A program made the position numbers and the translations under genes. Under the pieces are notes generated by a model, which was given only the letters and a program-made list of their open reading frames with translations, searched no databases and was not told the DNA's origin. Shown piece by piece: positions 1-11,511 of a stretch of DNA of 64,000 bases. Source of the DNA: Persicaria tinctoria. Lineage: Eukaryota > Streptophyta > Magnoliopsida > Caryophyllales > Polygonaceae. The DNA is taken from positions 40,739,392 to 40,803,391 of the forward strand of contig JBANSL010000002.1 in the NCBI GenBank assembly GCA_037127255.1, in the 5' to 3' direction. The first letter of the stretch is position 1. Each line of letters begins with the position of its first letter.

Positions 1-1711
1 TTGCTCTGCAACATCCACGGACCTGTCGTACTCGCCAAATTTGATTTCTCGTGATCTTAACAAGACACTGAGATTAAAATGTGACACCAAACAGTCCATA
101 AAAAGCCTTCTTTGTGTACTGAACTGGATCATTAATTAAAAAAAAAAAAAGGATGCAAATACCTCTCAATAATTTCTGCTAAGCTGGCCCTTGGATCATC
201 ATCTCCAGGGGAAAAGGGTAAATACTCCATTGCAGAGAGAAATAATTTGTATTTGACATGAAGACTAGCAAAATGGAAAGAGGACAAAAATAAACCATTG
301 TCAAATGTATCTTCTTTTGAAAGAAAAAGGGGATGAGACTATGAGAGTGTTTAGTGTTGTGAGCTTGAAGGGTGGAAGATGAGGGCAATTTAAAGCATTA
401 TGATGCCAAAAATTGATACTTAAAAAAAAAATCCATGCATGTATTCATCGAAGAATTATACCAAGAAAAAAATAGAAAACCGGATACTCTCAGCATGGAG
501 AAGCATATTGGAAATAATAGTTGAAAACTAGGCCCAACTATTTATTACTCCCTCCGTCCAACAATACATGGGTTTTTTGAGGTAAAATTTTGTCCAACAA
601 TAGATGGTCTTTTATGTTTTCTAGGTAGGAAGTTATAATGATTTGTATTGGTTTGTGTGCTGTTGACTTTTTAAAATAATTTGATTGGTTAAAATGTGTA
701 GTGGGTGTTAAAAAATTATAAAATTTATGTAAAAGTTAGTGTAATGATGATGTTTTTTTTAAAGTAAAGTGTTTTATTAAAACTTGTGCAAAGTGCTAAA
801 AGACCATGTATTTTAGGACGGAGGGAGTACATCATAAAAAACTCAAAAAAAGCAAGGAGAAAGAGGCAAACCTAGCATTCAATCGTAACTCCATCATTTG
901 CACAAAAATATCGATACATCGATGACGTGCAAGCTTTGAAGCATAGAGGCCAACCAACTCCTCACGCTGTTTAGTAAACAAAAACATTGTATACCTGCAA
1001 TTCATTGAAATTGCTGATGAAAAAGGCGTCCACAAAACCAAATATTGAAACTGAAGTTTAACCATAAAACGAAATGGAATGCAACGTCCAGAAAAAATCT
1101 CTTCATCATAAGATAAACCTCCCTCTTCTTACCTGCCAAAAAAAAAGTATCGAAGTCAATTTGGAAACACTGTGCTTTAGGATGTTTCTGAATGGAGCAT
1201 GATTAAAGATCCTTGTTCAAGCCAAGACAGAAAGTACATTTAGAACAACTCACATTTGAATAATAAGATCACCAACATTCATCATCTTCTCCTTGAATTC
1301 ATCCTGTACATGGTCACCTAACATATATCTCAGAACCAGCACCAGATGAGCGCCAAAACGAATCAATTCAGGATCCCCATGAGGCCTGACAATATGAAAG
1401 ACAACATGAGCGGCATTCACTGTTAGTCAAAGCAGATGCCTGCCGTTAACTCAAGGAAAAAATCACAACTTTCTTTGAAAAATCAAACAAGTCATATATA
1501 TTCATAGTCTCAACTCCCTTTGACCCTCGTATTTATTTTTAAAAAAAGGAATGTTGCGAAAAATATGCACATGTATAAATATGAAGAAATTCAGACGGTA
1601 GATATAAAATGTGGAATGAAATTGGGAGAAACCATTAACTCAACCCAAGTCAAAACTGTAATCAGCCTTCTGTTGTAGGTAAGATATTATGTTTTCATAG
1701 TTTTCAGGAAA

Positions 1712-1759
<48 letters not shown>

Positions 1760-4700
1760 CAATGGAGAAGTAATCTAGCTATCTATCTTCCAAGCTACCT
1801 ACAAATTGGTTGATTTAAAGGAATATAGAAATAGTAAAACGCATGCAGTCTTCATCCAATAGCTTCCATTTTGAGTTCACACAAGTTGCAAAGCAGGCAT
1901 TGCACATACAGAACAATCTGAATTCGTTTATAACTAGTGACCCTAAAAAATTCAATTACACTAACCTGAAAAGAGATGGATCATCATCTAATGGTGATAT
2001 CCAAGACCATATAAGGTCCAGCAGGTGGGGTATACGTCCCAGCATAAGACTCATCTGCTCAAGAAGTATCAAAATAGACCATTTAGAGTGGCAAAGCTAT
2101 TAGGACTCTTCAAAGAAAATCTATATATAATATACTAAAACAGAGACGTGAAACGGGTTCTGGTGCAATTCGCATACGTGTCATATTCTGGATTAATATG
2201 ATGTTATCTTTTTTAGCCACAGCAATTAATAAGCCAATATAACTTTGCCATCTCAATTAATGGTCCCACTTATTATTATAAATATTCAACCTTATCTTTT
2301 TAGATCAAATAATCTATCCAATATTTGGTCAAAATTGAATATAAAATATCTATATATAAATATGTAGCATACCCTCCAACAATTTTAACATTCATAATTT
2401 AAAAATTATAAGTCTTTTAAAAACATAGTGCGTGATCAATTAATTGACTAAATTTTTTTATTTGGGTAGAGTTACTATGCATATAGTCGTAATTTTATTG
2501 TAGGTTTAGAAGTTAGGTTATTTTATATTAATTTTTTCCTAGATTTTGAAGTTTAGATTGATTTGTATATATCTTCAGTATAAAAGTAGTTATGACTGAT
2601 TTTTATTTTGAAGAAATCTTGTTTAATTATAAGGTATTTTCGTTTATTAAAAATAATTAGATTTAATTAAATAAATTATAAAATTTTATCAAAAAAATCA
2701 ACAACGATGTTACCAAATCCTTAATATTAAATAAGAAAAAAAGTATCCGGAGTTAATATACAACAAATATGATAAAGTTTGGGGATTTAGCAAAAAAAAT
2801 ACACAACGTAAAATTAAAGAAGTCCACGTTAGACAATGACCTTATGTATGTTAGCCACATATAATCCTATGTCCATCTTAATTGATAAATACAATTATTT
2901 TTTATCGTTTGAGTTACTTAACTTATCAATATGAACAAGTTAACAAGAATTTTAATATTTTTAAGTATTTTTAATAAAATACATAGTATAATTATAAAAT
3001 AAATTTAAAAAAAAAAAAAACCCCGCACAAGTGCGGGCAATAAGACTAGTCTAAGTAAAATACAGAAGGGATTGGGTGATAGTAAACAAGCAGTTGACAA
3101 GGCGAGAAATATGAAACAATTAACAACATTCCTGTCTAGTGTAAATTAAACAAAACCAGGTGACTGAATACAATATGCATCGCATCACACCAACTGTGAA
3201 TATGACAGCCATTTTCAAGTGTCTTTATCGTTGTCGTCGATTCAAGGATTGCAAATACCAGAAATAAGATGGTGATGTTATGAAACAAATATAAATTAAC
3301 TTGCATGAACCATTCCCTAAGTAACTAGATCCAGGACAAACATATCACTGTCAAATCACTCATCAGGTTCAACTGAGTACAAAATGACAAGATCCTGTCA
3401 TTATATCCCACTTATTTAGTAACTCTTTCAAGGAGCATCAAAATTGTTCACATACATACATCATTTTTCTTTCGAACAAACAATTTCGTTGCCTTAATTC
3501 CGGCACATCGTTTTATCACAGAGATAATCCAACAGAGGACAAGAATTGCCTAGTTAGGAAATCTAAAATACAGCAACAAAAACATAAAAGACCTTGCCTC
3601 TATCTGCCGGTGCTGCTCCTTGCATCCACGCATAACAGCTTCGTTTACAATCTCACTGAATAAAGGAAGATGCACACATTGTCAAGTTGCAGTCTTCCAT
3701 CACAAGCAAATAAATAAATAACCAAAGGACCGATTTGTTTCATTACCCAGAATGAAGCTTTTGAAGAAGAGAAGAAATATCCCGTGGCTGCTGGTTCAGA
3801 ACTTGCAAAGGCCAATTTTCTGGAGCACTTGCTTGCTGTGAGGAACCATCTGCTAACATTGGACTGCCATCAGAAGCATCACCATAATTCTTGACCTGAT
3901 CAGTTCGTCCAGGCTGAATCTGAGTCAGTTCCATATCAACCTGGATATCAAGCCAAGATTTGCACATTGCCCAGCAAGCTGACTGCAATTGTGTTTGTGA
4001 TGTTAAAAGGGGAAACATTTGAAAATAAAAGCATTTATAGGTAAAAAAAATATATGGAGTATATTTTGAAGTAAAATGCAATTCAAACATGGATATATAT
4101 GGCCCCCAGCTCCCATCTGTTGAAAAATACTTTTCATCTTGCAGAGTTACGAATAACCAAATGCACAGGAAGTACACAAACTGAAACGCACATAAGAGTG
4201 CCTCCAAAAATCACAAATGGATAATTTGGCATCATCTACTGATTGCTTATTAGTTAAACAGGGCTTATGAGCTGATAAGGCAAGGAATTGTTGATAATGA
4301 ATAATGATGGTGCACCAAACGAACCCAACCTCATAGAATTGCAAAAAGAGAATAAGCAGAAATTTACCTCCCAATCTCTACATATAGGCAGCATGCGCTT
4401 CAAGTTGCTGCATTGAACTGCATATATGGCTGTCTCATATTTGCCCCCCTCCAGCTCTGCAATTTTCTTTTAACATATTGGAAAAGAGAGGAACAAGTGA
4501 ATAGCCATCTTAGTTTACCACCAAAATCTACATTGCATATAGGAGTATAGGACCAGCAAATAACTAACAAAACCCAATCAGAAACCAATACCAGCTCACA
4601 AATCACAGTACTCTTTCTCTTCTTTTTTTTTTTTTATTACCAAAACCCACAAAAAGAGAAGCAACACAGCGATGAGCCTGTAATAATGTTACCTCCGATG

Positions 4701-7700
4701 CACAATAAGATGCCCATTTCCAAAGGCGCCATTGCCTACCAAGGCCACTTTCGAGTTCAATAGCTTGCAAGACTCTGTTTTTTCCATTTTTCCTCAAGGC
4801 TTCGATGGATGGAACATGATCCAATCCTCCAAATGGGGTCAACGTTGCAGCCCTCCATGCCTGAACAGCAGCACTTTAATTCAAATACTAACAATTTGCA
4901 TTCCAGCTTCTTTTTCCAGTTCTCTGGAATAATAAGAAAGGTGAAAAATACCTGTCCAGCAGACCTACAAAGATCACATGCTTCTTGAAGCCTTCCAGCC
5001 CGTAAGAGGGTCCAAATGTCTTCCAACAGAGTTTCATCTAATTTCTGCCAAGAAAAATGAGCAGCTGCTGTTTTTAAAAGCTGAAATATAAAATGGTACA
5101 AAAGAAATAACCGACACTTAAATATACTCAATAGAACAAGATTTGATCATCAAATAAATGTATGAATGGTAGTAGAAAACATATGCACAGAAGCCCTAAG
5201 ATGTAATGGATTGTTATGTCAGGTTACCTATAATATTTGTTCATAAATTTAAGAAAACCAAGGAGACTCGGTACAAGTATCAGAGTGTCAAGCCAGCATA
5301 ATAGAGCTGCTTGCCAAAATTTTGCCTTCATAAATAGAGACAAACTGTTTACACCATCACACTTCAAATGCAATTGTTTACACATAGCATACTGAAATTA
5401 GTACCATACGGGAGGAACTAGTCAACTAGAGTTCCAAATTTACAAGGAAAATTATAAGAAAGAAGAGAAACACGGTATAATATGAAAGATACACATTGTC
5501 TGATTTAATATGAAAAAAAATATCAAGTTTATCAGGTAACCATATGAAAATAGACCCAGAACGAACATAGACGAATTAAGACAAGAAGTTTGGGTAGATA
5601 CTCTGTCATCGGGCAGAGGCAATGAATTTTCACGTGTAGGTGCATCAAAATCCAACTGGGAAACTGTATCTTGATGTCTGATGCCCTTCCTCAAGTGCCG
5701 TTGAGTGTTATGCCAGATTCCAGAATTGGGAAGATAAGTTCCAATATGAGATCCTCGCACCTGCACAATAATTCATCACAAACATAATCACTTAATTAAC
5801 TTGACTCAAAACTAATATCTACAGAGATTTCAATATTTACAAAAATCAAGCATGACATAATTGATAATTCTGGACTGCCCTTTAAATGGCACCCAAATGG
5901 ATACGTGAGTAATTAGACCTTTGGGTCAAGAAAAGAAGATGCAAATTTTTTACAGCTTCTGTGTTATATCCACTGTACTAAACATACAGTGTTTGGCCTC
6001 CTTTCTAAACAGGCTTTGGTAACCTAAAAAATTGCAATAAACTTCTTAATAAACAGGGTGAGCTGGGGTAAGGAAATTTTTTGTCTATGTGGCTAGGGTC
6101 CTTACATAGTGAGACGAGTCCTAGGAAAAGGAGCCTATAAATTAGAAGATTATGAAGGGAACGCTCTAGAGTGGAAGGTCAAGAAAGTTGGTGACTTGAT
6201 GGTAACAAACAAAAGTGAAGAAATAATATACAAATACAGTGAACAGTCAGTTAAACAGCTTATATCTTATGTGTCTTTCAGGAACACTAGATACATCTTG
6301 AACCACTTAAGTCACTGAAGCAGTAGAATATCACCTTGTTATCAAGATCAAGAGCTTTAGACGCCAAACCCTCTAGCCACTGAACAATTCGAAGGCACGA
6401 CTGTGCTGTTATGTCTTTGGAAACAAATTGGCATGCCTCCAAATGTGATGTTGTTGGGAGCTGTCATTAGGGAACTCATAACAGTGAGTCAATAATTCTA
6501 GTCTAAAGAAGAAAGAAATGCTTTTTTTTTCCAAAAAGTAACACGGTATGAACTGGTTTACAAGCAATCATTACCACAACAAGATCTTCTGGAATCTCCT
6601 CAATTCCTGAAAAGACAGTGAATTCTTTCAATTGAAACTCAAAAAGGTCAATTATCAAGACTCAGGGAATCTAAACATTGGAGACTAATATAGCACTGTA
6701 AATGACATCGTAGTTCTATCAGACATGAGATACTGTCAGAAGGAACAAACAATTTCATGCCATGCAACCCAGCAAAATATCAGAATCCTAACACCTCGAG
6801 TAGTGTGGTCAAAGATCATTAGAGGAAAGGGTGCTGCACTCTCCTAGTCCTGGGGATAGCATAGGCCATAACTCCAGGGTGGATAGCAGAACTCCCCCAG
6901 ATCTGTTTTTCATTAGAAATGTGAAGCTTTATGTGGATCAAGTATTAAGCTATCGAGTAGAAGTAAATCAAGTATGGAATGCTGTGTGCTCAGATAAATA
7001 AATCAATGCAACCAAAATGGAAACAGGTCTATTGCTTGCAGGGAAAGGTTAGGGCAGGATGTTTAATGTATTTAAAATGAAGTATTGAGGTCGTTGCCTC
7101 ATAATAGTAGCCAGGTTCAATTAAGAATTACGTCCAAATGCTAGTAGATGAAATACAAAGGAATCATATGTGATAAACTAGAGGTTTAACTTTCATAAAC
7201 TTGGTCAAATAAGTAGGGCCATTCTTGCATGACTAGATGGAATGTTTTTGGAATGTATATAATCTAGCAATGGGTAATTTATATTAACAAATAATAATCT
7301 GGATGTAAGTTCCTTCCCACAGGCTTTTCTATCTCCAAATACTTGTTTCCAATCCAACCTACCATTTGCTTCCCTCTCAATTTATTCACTGACAAGTATC
7401 AATATAATTCTTTAACCATAGTCGCCATCACCACCACTAGCACACCCCTAAATGAAAGACAAGTATGAAACTCAAAATAAACTATGATATGCATAAGTAA
7501 AGCATAAGACAAAAAAGACTCATTACCTTTTCCATAGAGATACCAAAGAAGTGACCAAGAAGCAGCCTCATCAAGCAAAAACTGAGCCTTTTGCCGCGTC
7601 AACCTGTCTTCCACAATCCTATGCCTCCCGTCAAAACCATACCTGAAAAGTGAATGCAATAAGAGATGAACAACAAACAATAGATGAGAACTTCCAGCAA

Positions 7701-9428
7701 CATGCAGAATTCTGCTTGAGTAGAAACACACATTGTTATCCATGTAACTTGAGCAAATGCCAGCTATAATGAAGCTTTAGAGTATGATTAGAATTAGATT
7801 ATGATGACCAGCATCTGGTCGTCCACGGTTGCTCGGATGCTTTCATCCAGTCTTGTTTGATTATGTCAAGCATATAGGAAGAAATATCTTACACTCCAAT
7901 ACAAATGAAAAAATATTGCTTAGGTATTTTCAGCCAATGATACAAGTAAAGGAGAGACAAAATATGATTTTCCCATAGAGTAGCAACTTCTAAATGGTTG
8001 TTAAGTAGATTTCTTAGCACACACCTTATCGATTCTGAAACATCACGGCATGTTTTCTCAAACTGCAGAATTAGATCAGGAAAACTCATAAAGTCTGCAA
8101 TAGGTAGGAAATTCTTGTTAAATTCATTAAATAATTTAGTGCATCACAATATACAAAAACTAAAAGCACTATGCTTGTCAAGCAGCTGATCAACAATATA
8201 TCTTCATGTAAGAACCTTGAAGTGCAGAATCAAGAAGTTTTGCAAACAAGGCAAATGTTGTCTCCCCGGCATCCAACAACACATCCTCCTCAATCTTGCA
8301 AGATTTTAGAGAATAGCTTCCACCTCGACGAGCAAAATCAGTACCAGGATCAAAATCAGACAGCAAATGGCTATCAGGAGATCTTCTTTTGTAAGCTGAA
8401 TGTGACCTTGAAGGGGTTCCATCACGATAATCAAGGCTATCAACTTCTTGTTTAATGTCTTCCAGAAATAGTGCTGTGTTGGACCATCTTCCTTCACTGA
8501 GTTTTGAAGCTGAATTATCAAGGTGCGGAGATATGCTAGAACCTGATTGTCTCTTCCTGTGCTTAAACAAAACACTCTCCAGCTTACAGAAGTATAATAA
8601 ACAAAGAAACAAATATTTAAATTGCACCAATCCTGAACCAGGCAAGACAAATCTATCATTTAAAAAAATTGAATGGCAAACTTCTCGATTAAAAAGAAAC
8701 ATATTTTCATGTAATAGGCAACTTTGAGTAGATATAAATGATGTTCAGCAAAAATTAGAATCCAATATTCACAAACTAGAAAAGATCTCGATGAATTATG
8801 AATATTAAAACAATGTGACTTGTTAACTTAGCACAACGCAACTGCCTGAGCACTATAGACAGGAAAACATGAAAATAATCTTAATCATGCCAAGAATTTT
8901 GCACAATTTTCCCCCCATTTAAGTCCAATGCAAGTAAAGCCATCAATTTTCCATGTCACTTTTTTACTTTCTAATATATCCACTTGCTCACTTATAAAAA
9001 AAAATATGGCCAAAGAAATTTCACCAAAACCCTATAACAACAATTATTGAGAGGTCGGTATGGAATGGAGTGCACTCCCACATCAAATACAAAGACCTCG
9101 CATTGTAATTAAGTACTCTCAATTCACAACTCTGCTTAGTCCACGATCAACGAGTACACTAATTTCCTTTCAGATTTCCATTAAATGGTTAGTCCACTGG
9201 GAAAAGGATCCGCCTAATGTACCGACATGAGCACAAGTGCAACGAAATTTGGAACAAATAGAACGCTCCAATAGTGAAACCAATACAAATCCAGAGAAAA
9301 CAGAAAGGAATTGATAATCTTGGAATCAGTGGCAACAGATGAACTTACCCGTATCGACGAAACTGCTCTCTAACACTGAGGTTTTCGGGATCGAAGTAGC
9401 TGGGAGAGGTATCCATATCGACTTCCAT
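1..9428 (-). CDS. NUP107: Nuclear pore protein NUP107 (partial, C-terminus beyond window)
   Basis: NUP107 is a scaffold subunit of the NUP107-160 (Y) complex of the nuclear pore. Seventeen coding exons can be joined in frame on the minus strand: 9428-9349, 8574-8216, 8094-8025, 7642-7527, 6606-6575, 6460-6335, 5760-5602, 5044-4952, 4860-4693, 4466-4368, 3982-3747, 3655-3598, 2054-1966, 1385-1254, 994-872, 264-163 and 67-1. The product starts MEVDMDTSPSYFDPENLSVR and keeps plant NUP107 blocks such as TTFALFAKLLDSALQG, QKAQFLLDEAASWSLLW, DFDAPTREN, LQEACDLCRSAGQ, LNQQPRDISSLLQKLHSG and ELVGLYASKLARHRCI. About 703 codons lie here, against about 1,077 residues in Arabidopsis (from memory). All introns are GT-AG except intron 12 (3597-2055), which appears to be GC-AG. 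The start is the first ATG of the conserved N-terminus. No frameshift or stop was seen, so the gene looks functional. Introns host a Stowaway MITE, a Helitron and a gypsy relic. Confidence 0.97.
548..827. mobile_element. Stowaway-type MITE (Tc1/mariner) in NUP107 intron 15
   Basis: The 280-bp element begins CTCCCTCCGTCC and ends with the inverted copy GGACGGAGGGAG, flanked by TA on both sides (546-547 and 828-829). Terminal sequence and TA target duplication are those of plant Stowaway MITEs. The inverted arms continue inward around the words for 'catgggtttt' and 'aaaagaccatg'. There is no coding capacity. It lies between NUP107 exons 15 and 16, clear of both splice sites. Confidence 0.93.
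1717..1757. repeat. (TA)n microsatellite
   Basis: About 20 uninterrupted TA units in NUP107 intron 13. Such tracts are length-variable and hard to assemble exactly. Confidence 0.95.
2120..3049 (+). mobile_element. Non-autonomous Helitron in NUP107 intron 12
   Basis: The 930-bp element starts TCTATATATAATATACTAAA, a common plant Helitron 5' end beginning with TC. It ends with CTAG, preceded by a GC-rich hairpin: CCCGCAC (3022-3028), AA, GTGCGGG (3031-3037), twelve bases before the terminus. It sits between host A (2119) and T (3050), the Helitron A/T target, with no target duplication. The interior is AT-rich and shows no Rep/helicase sequence. It lies about 65 bp downstream (plus sense) of exon 13, inside the intron that uses a GC donor. 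Confidence 0.9.
6105..6200 (+). pseudogene. Ty3/gypsy integrase C-terminal relic in NUP107 intron 6
   Basis: The plus-strand frame reads RRVLGKGAYKLEDYEGNAL, which matches the integrase tail region of plant gypsy polyproteins (typically VLGxGAYKLxxxxGxxL). Only this short stretch is recognisable. Flanking sequence has no other polyprotein domain and no LTR was found. It is antisense to NUP107 and lies between exons 6 and 7. It could be a chance resemblance, but the run of conserved residues argues for a fossil insertion. Confidence 0.55.
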
Positions 9429-9720
9429 TTGCTAAAGCAACTGAGTTAGCAGGAGTTGAGAAGGTTACGAGTTATTAAACCCTAGACCTTATTTTAGCGC
9501 GAAAAAAAAAAAATGAAGGGATTGGAGAATTCAAGATTTGCAGGCGTTAAACCCTCTCTTCTACTTCTCTGTTCTAATTGTCGTGTGGGGTTGGGGACTT
9601 GGGGGATGCCAAAATTGGACATATGAATCGAAACGGAGTTGGAAATATTAGCGGGGAGGTGTTTTTAGTGATGGGCTGGGCTGGGCCTGAGTCGGCCCAA
9701 TTGAAACTACATTGTTTATC
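9429..9720 (-). promoter_or_regulatory. NUP107 5' leader and proximal promoter
   Basis: This stretch lies between the NUP107 start codon and the transposon at 9721. Around 9670-9702 it carries three TGGGCY-type motifs (GGGCTGGGCTGGGCC and the inverted GGCCCAA), the site II class found in promoters of growth- and translation-linked plant genes. No clear TATA box is seen. The transposon therefore caps only about 290 bp of native upstream sequence. The role of the motifs is inferred. Confidence 0.5.
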
Positions 9721-10602
9721 GGCAAAATTGCATAAAACCACCATTTAAATAAGGTGTTTTGCGTGAAACCATCCTTTAAAACAAAAATTGCAGAAAACTA
9801 CTTATTAAAACAGTTTTCTTTGCAAAGTCACAATCACCAAATTTTCATTAATTGAATATTAAAGTGCGTGAAAAATCAATTATATCTCTTGTTTTATTAT
9901 TATTTTACTTTATCCAATCGATATTAATTAATCTTTACCTTTTTAACATGTTTTCAAAAGTAATTTTTTTTATAAAATATCATTTTTTATATATAATTTC
10001 ACACTTATTAGTAAAAATATTCTATAAAAAAATAGATATAATTAATGTTTTATATATTTTAAAAAGTGTATATTACTAAAGGGCTAGTTGAAGAAAATAA
10101 ATTTTTAAAAAACGATGTTTCATATAGTTTTTATTATTCTAAAAATATGTTCACTATTCCACATATATTTTTAGAATAATAAAAACTATATGAAACATTA
10201 TTTTAAAAAAATTTATTTTCTTCAAGTAGCCCTAGTATTACGCATTTTTTTATATGTATACAACATAAATTACACATCAATTTTTTATAGAGTTTTTTTT
10301 GTAATTATAAAATTATGTTTAAAAATATATTTTTTTTTAATATTTTATAGTGTTTTTTGCTTTTGAAAAACATGTCAAAAGTTAAATATCAACTAATGTC
10401 AATTGAAATGAGTAAACTAATAATACAAATAAGGGGTATAATTAAATTTCCACACACTTTAACATTTAATTAATGAAAAATGGGTGATGGGGGTGACTTT
10501 GCAAACAAAACTGTTTTAACAGGTGGTTTTCTGCAATTTTCGTTTTAAGAGGTGGTTTTCCGCAAAACACCCTTTTTAAAGGGTGGTTTATGCAATTTTG
10601 CC
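9721..10602. mobile_element. Mutator-like non-autonomous element with ~120-bp TIRs
   Basis: The 882-bp element begins GGCAAAATTGCATAAA and ends with its inverted copy. The terminal inverted repeats can be followed inward for about 120 bp at each end (through the words for 'cagttttctttgcaaagtcac' and 'gtgactttgcaaacaaaactg'). It is flanked by a perfect 9-bp duplication, TTGTTTATC, at 9712-9720 and 10603-10611. Long TIRs with 9-bp duplications are the Mutator (MULE) hallmark. The interior is AT-rich with no transposase, and contains a separate hairpin element at 10081-10232. Confidence 0.88.
10081..10232. repeat. Hairpin-forming MITE-like inverted repeat nested in the MULE
   Basis: The arms start GGGCTAGTTGAAGAAAATAA and end with the inverted version (one early mismatch, GGGCTACTTG). 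They pair along nearly the whole 152 bp around a short centre near 10155. It looks like a foldback MITE inserted into the larger element. The target duplication is unclear: TATTAC occurs on both sides but at different offsets. Confidence 0.75.
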
Positions 10603-10737
10603 TTGTTTATCTAAAGGAGATAATTTTAAATTTCTTTAAACTAAAATATATAATTTTAAATTTCTTTAGATTTAACATATTATAATCTATTTTCCCCTTT
10701 AAATACTCTCACCGATTTAAATATGTTTGAACTTTTG

Positions 10738-11511
10738 TGATGGAGGACAATCCCAAGAATCACCCGATGCCCCTCATTTCGGAGATGGAGATGGACCTAT
10801 CACTAGGTCACGAGCTAAAAAGATAAGAGATGAACTTAACGCTTTCATCATCCACCATATGAAGTTGGTGCTACCAAAGGAGCCCGAGGATGACATCATC
10901 ACATTGCTGGAAACCGCACCATTCTCGGGTTCGACTAAGAGTGATTCAGCCACCACCCATACTTAGCCTTTCATTTGCTTGCTTGTTTTGGACTTAGAGT
11001 TTTGGGCCTTTGTTTGGGTTTAGTTGGACTTGTTGAGATCTTGTGTTTTTGGGCCTTTGCTTTTGGGCTGATTTCCTCTCCTATTTAAGCCTTGTAAACT
11101 CTCATTTGAAGACACTTTGAATCTTGTTTATGAAAACCTAGTTTGTTTCACTCTCCAAAGGTGAGAGCTTCATGCCTTGTGTGCATGTGTGTTGCATCTA
11201 GTTCGGTTGTTCTTGGTTTTGTCAATTTCCCGAAGATTGGTGATTCCGAGATGAGCACGGACCTCCTCCTTGTGCTTCCATGGCCAGCCATGGTTGTGTA
11301 AGGTTGTATAGGGTTGGTTTTGGTGTCATTCAAGTTGGTTCTTGGTGCATTGTCCCAATGGGTCTTCTTGTTGTTCATCAAGGTTGATTCCTCCTATCTT
11401 TCCCTTTCATTTTGTTCTGTTTTCTCCTTTGACTTGATCCAGCCTTGCTGCGTTTCTTGTCTCACTTGTGCCATTTCTTTGTGTTCTTGTGAGTCCGAGT
11501 CCACAACGTCA
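10738..11511 (+). repeat. 5' LTR of CRM-like element, 3'-truncated
   Basis: This is the 774-bp copy matching 15442-16215. It starts TGATGG next to the TTTTG duplication and stops at CGTCA, 35 bp short of the true LTR end seen in the 3' copy. A plant-type TATA sequence (CTATTTAAG) lies near 11091. Without the LTR end and primer site this copy could not support normal reverse transcription. Confidence 0.93.

Noticed and set aside
6800..7160. Possible tRNA-derived SINE in NUP107 intron 4 (CAGGTTCAATTAA resembles a B box)
   Set aside because: No matching A box at proper spacing, no tail and no target duplication.
10727..10966. Short plus-strand ORF beside the MULE element, resembling a small independent protein
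   Set aside because: It is the LTR-encoded copy of the gypsy integrase tail, identical to the polyprotein end at 15670, without a start of its own.
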